Below are positions 61,395-64,000 of a stretch of 64,000 nucleotides of DNA, piece after piece. The translations under genes were made by a program, and so were the position numbers. Below the pieces are notes generated by a model that worked only from the letters and a program-made list of their open reading frames with translations, was not told the origin of the DNA and ran no database searches. The first letter of the stretch is position 1; each line of letters starts with the position of its first letter. This DNA comes from CAZXSK01 sp964642855 (GTDB lineage Bacteria > Planctomycetota > Phycisphaerae > SM23-33). Location: positions 1 to 64,000 of the forward strand of contig CAZXSK010000014.1 of assembly GCA_964642855.1 (NCBI GenBank), in the 5' to 3' direction.

Positions 61395-61424
61395 TTGACT
61401 CTCATGCGCCCGGGGAGCTAGTCT
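61395..61424 (+). promoter_or_regulatory. Sigma70-type promoter of lpxD-lpxI
   Basis: TTGACT (61395-61400) and TAGTCT (61419-61424) are separated by 18 bp. Transcription would begin near 61431, about 37 bases before the ATG at 61468. This argues against a GTG at 61432 as the start of lpxD. Confidence 0.55.
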
Positions 61425-61467
61425 TTGTCCCGTGGCGGGAAAGGCCCGCCCGCACCGGGATCCGTCC

Positions 61468-62526
61468 ATGGCAGAAATGAAACTATCGGAACTCCTGGCC
61501 CGAACGGGCGGCACGTACGAGGGACCGGGCGACCCCATCATCCGCGGCGTAGCCACGCTGCAGGATGCCCAGGCCGACCAGGTCTCCTTCCTGGCCAATG
61601 AGAAGTACCTCGACCAGGTCGAAGGCTCGGGCGCAGCTGCGGTGTTCGTCGGGCAGGAATACGCGGGCCCCCGCGAGGCTGTCGTCCGTTGCGAGGACCC
61701 CTACTTCGCGGTGCGCAACGCCGTGGTCGAACTCCACGGCTTCCGCCAGCCGGAGTTCGCCGGCATCGACGACCGCGCAGCGATCCACCCCTCCGCCTCC
61801 CTCGGTGAGAACGTCGCAGTCGGCCCGTTCGTCACCGTCGGTCCCGAGGTCACCATCGGCGACGGATGCGTGCTCTACCCCGGCGCGTATGTCGGGCCAG
61901 GCTGCTCCCTCGGCGAAGGGTGCATCCTTTACGCCAACGTCACGCTGTACGATGGCACGATTCTGGGCGATCGGGTGACCGTGCACGCCGGCTCGTCGAT
62001 CGGCAACGACGGGTTCGGGTACGCGACCCACGGCGGGGCGCACCACAAGATTCCTCAGGTCGGGTGGGTCGAGCTGCAGGACGACGTGGAAATCGGCGCC
62101 TGCTGCGCGATCGACCGCGGCACGATGGGGCCGACGGTCATCGGCGCGGGCACGAAGTTCTCGAACCTCATCGCCATTGGGCACGGAACGACGACGGGCA
62201 AGGGCTGCCTGATGGTCGCCCAGGTCGGGCTCGCCGGCTCGGTAAGCGTGGGCGACTACTGCGTGTTCGCCGGACAGGCCGGGGTGGCCGGGCACCTGTC
62301 CATCGGCGACGGCGCCCAGATCGGCGCCCAGGCGGGCGTGACCAACGACGTGCCCGCCGGGACCAAGGTCTGGGGCACCCCGGCCATGCCCCTCACCCAC
62401 GCCAAGCGTTCGTTCGGCTCGGTCGCCAGGCTGCCCGAAATGCGCAAGCGCATCAGGGCGATGGAGAAAGAGCTCGCCGCCCTGCGAGACGAGCTGGCCG
62501 GCGACACCGCGGAGGACTCCCCATGA
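61468..62526 (+). CDS. lpxD: UDP-3-O-(3-hydroxyacyl)glucosamine N-acyltransferase
   Basis: The 352-residue enzyme has the LpxD plan. The N-terminal uridine-binding domain is about 1-95. A left-handed parallel beta-helix of hexapeptide repeats follows (ENVAVGPFVTVGPEVTIGDG onward), containing HAGSSIGNDGFGYATHGGAHHKIPQ, where the catalytic-type histidine and acyl pocket residues lie, and later IDRGTMGPTVIGAGTKFSNL and IAIGHGTTTG. A C-terminal coiled helix (RMRKRIRAMEKELAALRDEL in pattern) ends the protein. LpxD adds the second acyl chain from acyl-ACP to UDP-3-O-acyl-glucosamine, an essential early step of lipid A synthesis. Its stop overlaps the lpxI start by four bases (ATGA). Confidence 0.95.
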   Translation: MAEMKLSELLARTGGTYEGPGDPIIRGVATLQDAQADQVSFLANEKYLDQVEGSGAAAVFVGQEYAGPREAVVRCEDPYFAVRNAVVELHGFRQPEFAGIDDRAAIHPSASLGENVAVGPFVTVGPEVTIGDGCVLYPGAYVGPGCSLGEGCILYANVTLYDGTILGDRVTVHAGSSIGNDGFGYATHGGAHHKIPQVGWVELQDDVEIGACCAIDRGTMGPTVIGAGTKFSNLIAIGHGTTTGKGCLMVAQVGLAGSVSVGDYCVFAGQAGVAGHLSIGDGAQIGAQAGVTNDVPAGTKVWGTPAMPLTHAKRSFGSVARLPEMRKRIRAMEKELAALRDELAGDTAEDSP

Positions 62527-63407
62527 CCGAAGGCGAACCCGTCGGGCTGATCGCTGGCTCGGGCAGGCCACCGTTTCTGGTGGCAAGCGGCATCGCCAAG
62601 GCGGGCAGGCCGTCGGTCATCGCCGCCATCCGGGGCTTCGCCTCGCCCCTGCTGAAAGACAACGCCGACTACTTCCGCTGGGTTGGCATCACCCGCCTGG
62701 GGCAGACCATCAATGCCCTCAAGAGCCAGGGCGTCCGCGAGGCGGTCATGATCGGCGCGGTCCGCAAAAAGGAAATCTACACACCGCTGAGGCTGTTGCG
62801 GTATATTCCGGACATCCGCACCGCCCGGCTGTGGTACCACAAGGTCCGCAAGGACAAGCGGGACAACGCCGTCCTGCTGGCCGTGGCGGAAGAGCTCCGC
62901 AGCGAAGGAATCGAACTCGTGTCGTGCGTGAAATACTGCAGGGAACATCTCGCCGATGACGGACTGATGACCCACACCCCGCCTCCGCGCGGGGTCGAGC
63001 AGGACGTGGAGTTCGGCTGGGGCATCGCGCGAGCGTCAGCGGACCTGGACATCGGCCAGAGCATCGCCGTCAAGGAGCGTGACATCATCGCCGTGGAGGC
63101 CATGGAAGGCACCGACGCGATGATCCGCCGGGCCGGGCGGGTCTGCAGGGTCGGGGGGTGGACGATGGTCAAGGTCGCCCGCCCCAAGCAGGACATGCGA
63201 TTCGACGTGCCCACCATCGGGCCCTCGACCATTCGGAATCTCAAGGACTCCAAGTGCGTCTGCCTGGTCCTCGAAGCCGGGCGAACCCTCGTCGTCGACA
63301 AAGAAGCCACCCTTGCACTGGCTGACAAGCTCGGGATCGCGGTCCTCGGCCGGCGGGCAGACGGACCGACCGCCGCGATGGGCAGCTACAGCGTCGAGCC
63401 CGCCTAG
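62523..63407 (+). CDS. lpxI: UDP-2,3-diacylglucosamine pyrophosphatase, LpxI type (DUF1009)
   Basis: The 294-residue protein matches LpxI. The N-terminus GLIAGSGRPPFLVASGIAKA and AVMIGAVRKKEIY belong to the first domain, and the C-terminal domain includes AVEAMEGTDAMIRRAG, GGWTMVKVARPKQDMRFDVP and TIGPSTIRNL. Asp228 in RFDVPTIGP occupies the position of the catalytic aspartate known from Caulobacter LpxI. The enzyme cleaves UDP-2,3-diacylglucosamine to lipid X and UMP, in place of LpxH. It is translationally coupled to lpxD (ATGA overlap), and both fit a cytoplasmic lipid A pathway, so this cell most likely makes lipopolysaccharide-type lipid A. Confidence 0.95.
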   Translation: MTEGEPVGLIAGSGRPPFLVASGIAKAGRPSVIAAIRGFASPLLKDNADYFRWVGITRLGQTINALKSQGVREAVMIGAVRKKEIYTPLRLLRYIPDIRTARLWYHKVRKDKRDNAVLLAVAEELRSEGIELVSCVKYCREHLADDGLMTHTPPPRGVEQDVEFGWGIARASADLDIGQSIAVKERDIIAVEAMEGTDAMIRRAGRVCRVGGWTMVKVARPKQDMRFDVPTIGPSTIRNLKDSKCVCLVLEAGRTLVVDKEATLALADKLGIAVLGRRADGPTAAMGSYSVEPA

Positions 63408-63431
63408 GCAACGCCAGCCGAAGCCCTCTGC

Positions 63432-63632
63432 TCACGCCTCGGGATGCCGACTGGCCTGCAGATACGCTGCGATCACCACGTGACGCAACTCCGAGTCGCT
63501 CATCGCATCGAGGAACTCAGCCGTGAAATCCATCCGAAAGCTGCACGGGGCGTCCATCAGCATCCTCACCAGGCCCGCCCGGTCGAGCCTCGCCAGATGC
63601 GCAGCAAGGTGTTCGGCGGTTGTCTCTGCCAT
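63432..63632 (-). CDS. Small helical hypothetical protein
   Basis: The 66-residue product (starting MAETTAEHLAAHLARLDRAG) is helical and acidic, with LVRMLMDAPCSFRMDF and FLDAMSDSELRHVVIAAYLQ as the clearest amphipathic segments. GGAGGGA lies 6 bases before the ATG, and the internal composition is protein-like, so I take this as a real gene. A longer minus-strand frame from 63812 lacks a ribosome binding site and crosses the DnaA-box-like DNA. It is convergent with lpxI with a 24-bp gap. The function is unknown; a regulatory or adaptor role would fit its size. Confidence 0.65.
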   Translation of the reverse strand: MAETTAEHLAAHLARLDRAGLVRMLMDAPCSFRMDFTAEFLDAMSDSELRHVVIAAYLQASRHPEA

Positions 63633-64000
63633 TGCGGTCCCTCCAGGACCCAGCGCGAAAGACTGGACAAAGCCTCCTCCCTGCGTTATCGTCACAAATC
63701 GCCCTCCCCTTAGCTTTTGGCTGCGTCTGCGGCAAGTTAAGATCGTGTTGCCAACAGCCCGTCCCTGGCCTCCGAGGATTGTGGATAACTCGTGGACAAC
63801 CTTCCCCGACACCGTCTAATCCCTGAAATGAGAGAGAATTGGCCTGATTTTCGTATCACATTCGGGTGTGAGTATGTTTATCAAAAACCCAGATCCGAAA
63901 ATCCGCAAAATCGTCCGCCATCGCCCCTCGCTACGAAAAAAAACAGTAACTCCAGTGATATCCTAATTCTAGGAACATCGATAGCTCTCCGAAGAGCCCG
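63633..64000. other. Non-coding, AT-richer tail with DnaA-box-like sequence
   Basis: No credible gene is seen in the last 368 bases. TGTGGATAA at 63780-63788 is a perfect match to the reverse of the DnaA box TTATCCACA, and CGTGGACAA at 63791-63799 is a two-mismatch copy three bases later. From about 63820 the base composition changes to A+T-rich with A runs. Small inverted repeats occur near the end: TCCTA-ATTC-TAGGA at 63961-63974 and GCTCT-CCGA-AGAGC at 63984-63997. The stretch resembles a replication-origin flank or a regulatory region of a gene outside the window. Confidence 0.4.

Noticed and set aside
61432..61467. GTG at 61432 as the start of lpxD
   Set aside because: It coincides with the predicted transcription start of the promoter at 61395-61424 and adds residues not typical of LpxD; the ATG at 61468 is preferred.

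Overview
The window looks like a fragment of a high-G+C, Gram-negative genome of the phylum Planctomycetota, most plausibly class Phycisphaerae. The basis is the gene mix: a sugar-dehydrogenase-like protein with a PEP-CTERM sorting tail, an FGly-type sulfatase, a heparinase-like lyase, lpxD paired with lpxI, a class II photolyase, several ExbB/ExbD modules, and many long exported HEAT, TPR, ankyrin and PQQ-propeller proteins. This assignment is inference from families. There is no rRNA and only one tRNA, and a run of 100 N marks an assembly gap at 30963-31062.

Left part (1-12.6 kb). An ArsR-type regulator is preceded by a degenerate 18-bp tandem repeat and followed by an aldo/keto reductase carrying two [4Fe-4S] motifs. 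A tight eight-gene operon (2538-7035) follows. It encodes a minimal ExbB/TolQ-like protein, an ExbD/TolR-like protein and a TonB-like proline-rich protein among lipoproteins and exported coiled-coil proteins. Next comes a compact group (7159-12548): a TVP38-family membrane protein, a fusion of the two rSAM/selenodomain-associated transferases, and a 1049-residue fusion of radical SAM, arsenite-methyltransferase-like and cysteine-rich DUF5714-like domains. I consider this the best candidate for an undescribed pathway.

Middle (12.6-33 kb). An OprB-type porin lies divergent to an overlapping three-gene unit (DUF5107/TPR protein plus two ankyrin lipoproteins). Then come azoreductase, Gfo/Idh/MocA oxidoreductase, photolyase, two translationally coupled HAD hydrolases, an MFS transporter, two divergent HEAT-repeat lipoproteins, a second ExbB/ExbD/TonB-like operon interrupted by the gap, a polysaccharide deacetylase and a membrane protein.

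Right part (33-64 kb). A 1037-residue TPR protein precedes a third ExbB/ExbD pair and a 1138-residue protein that combines a TolB-like propeller, a TonB-like membrane helix and a terpenoid-cyclase-like toroid. A heparinase-family protein, tRNA-Arg(UCU) and a sulfatase follow. An ECF sigma factor gene overlaps a 1634-residue alpha-2-macroglobulin whose N-terminus looks like an anti-sigma domain. After these come a hybrid sensor kinase, the PEP-CTERM protein, a giant PQQ-propeller protein, lpxD-lpxI, a small protein, and an AT-richer non-coding tail with DnaA-box-like sequence.

Overall the region is devoted to the cell envelope: proton-motive-force coupled transenvelope machines, lipid A synthesis, polysaccharide degradation and surface sensing. 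One metalloid- or redox-flavoured cluster sits at the left end.
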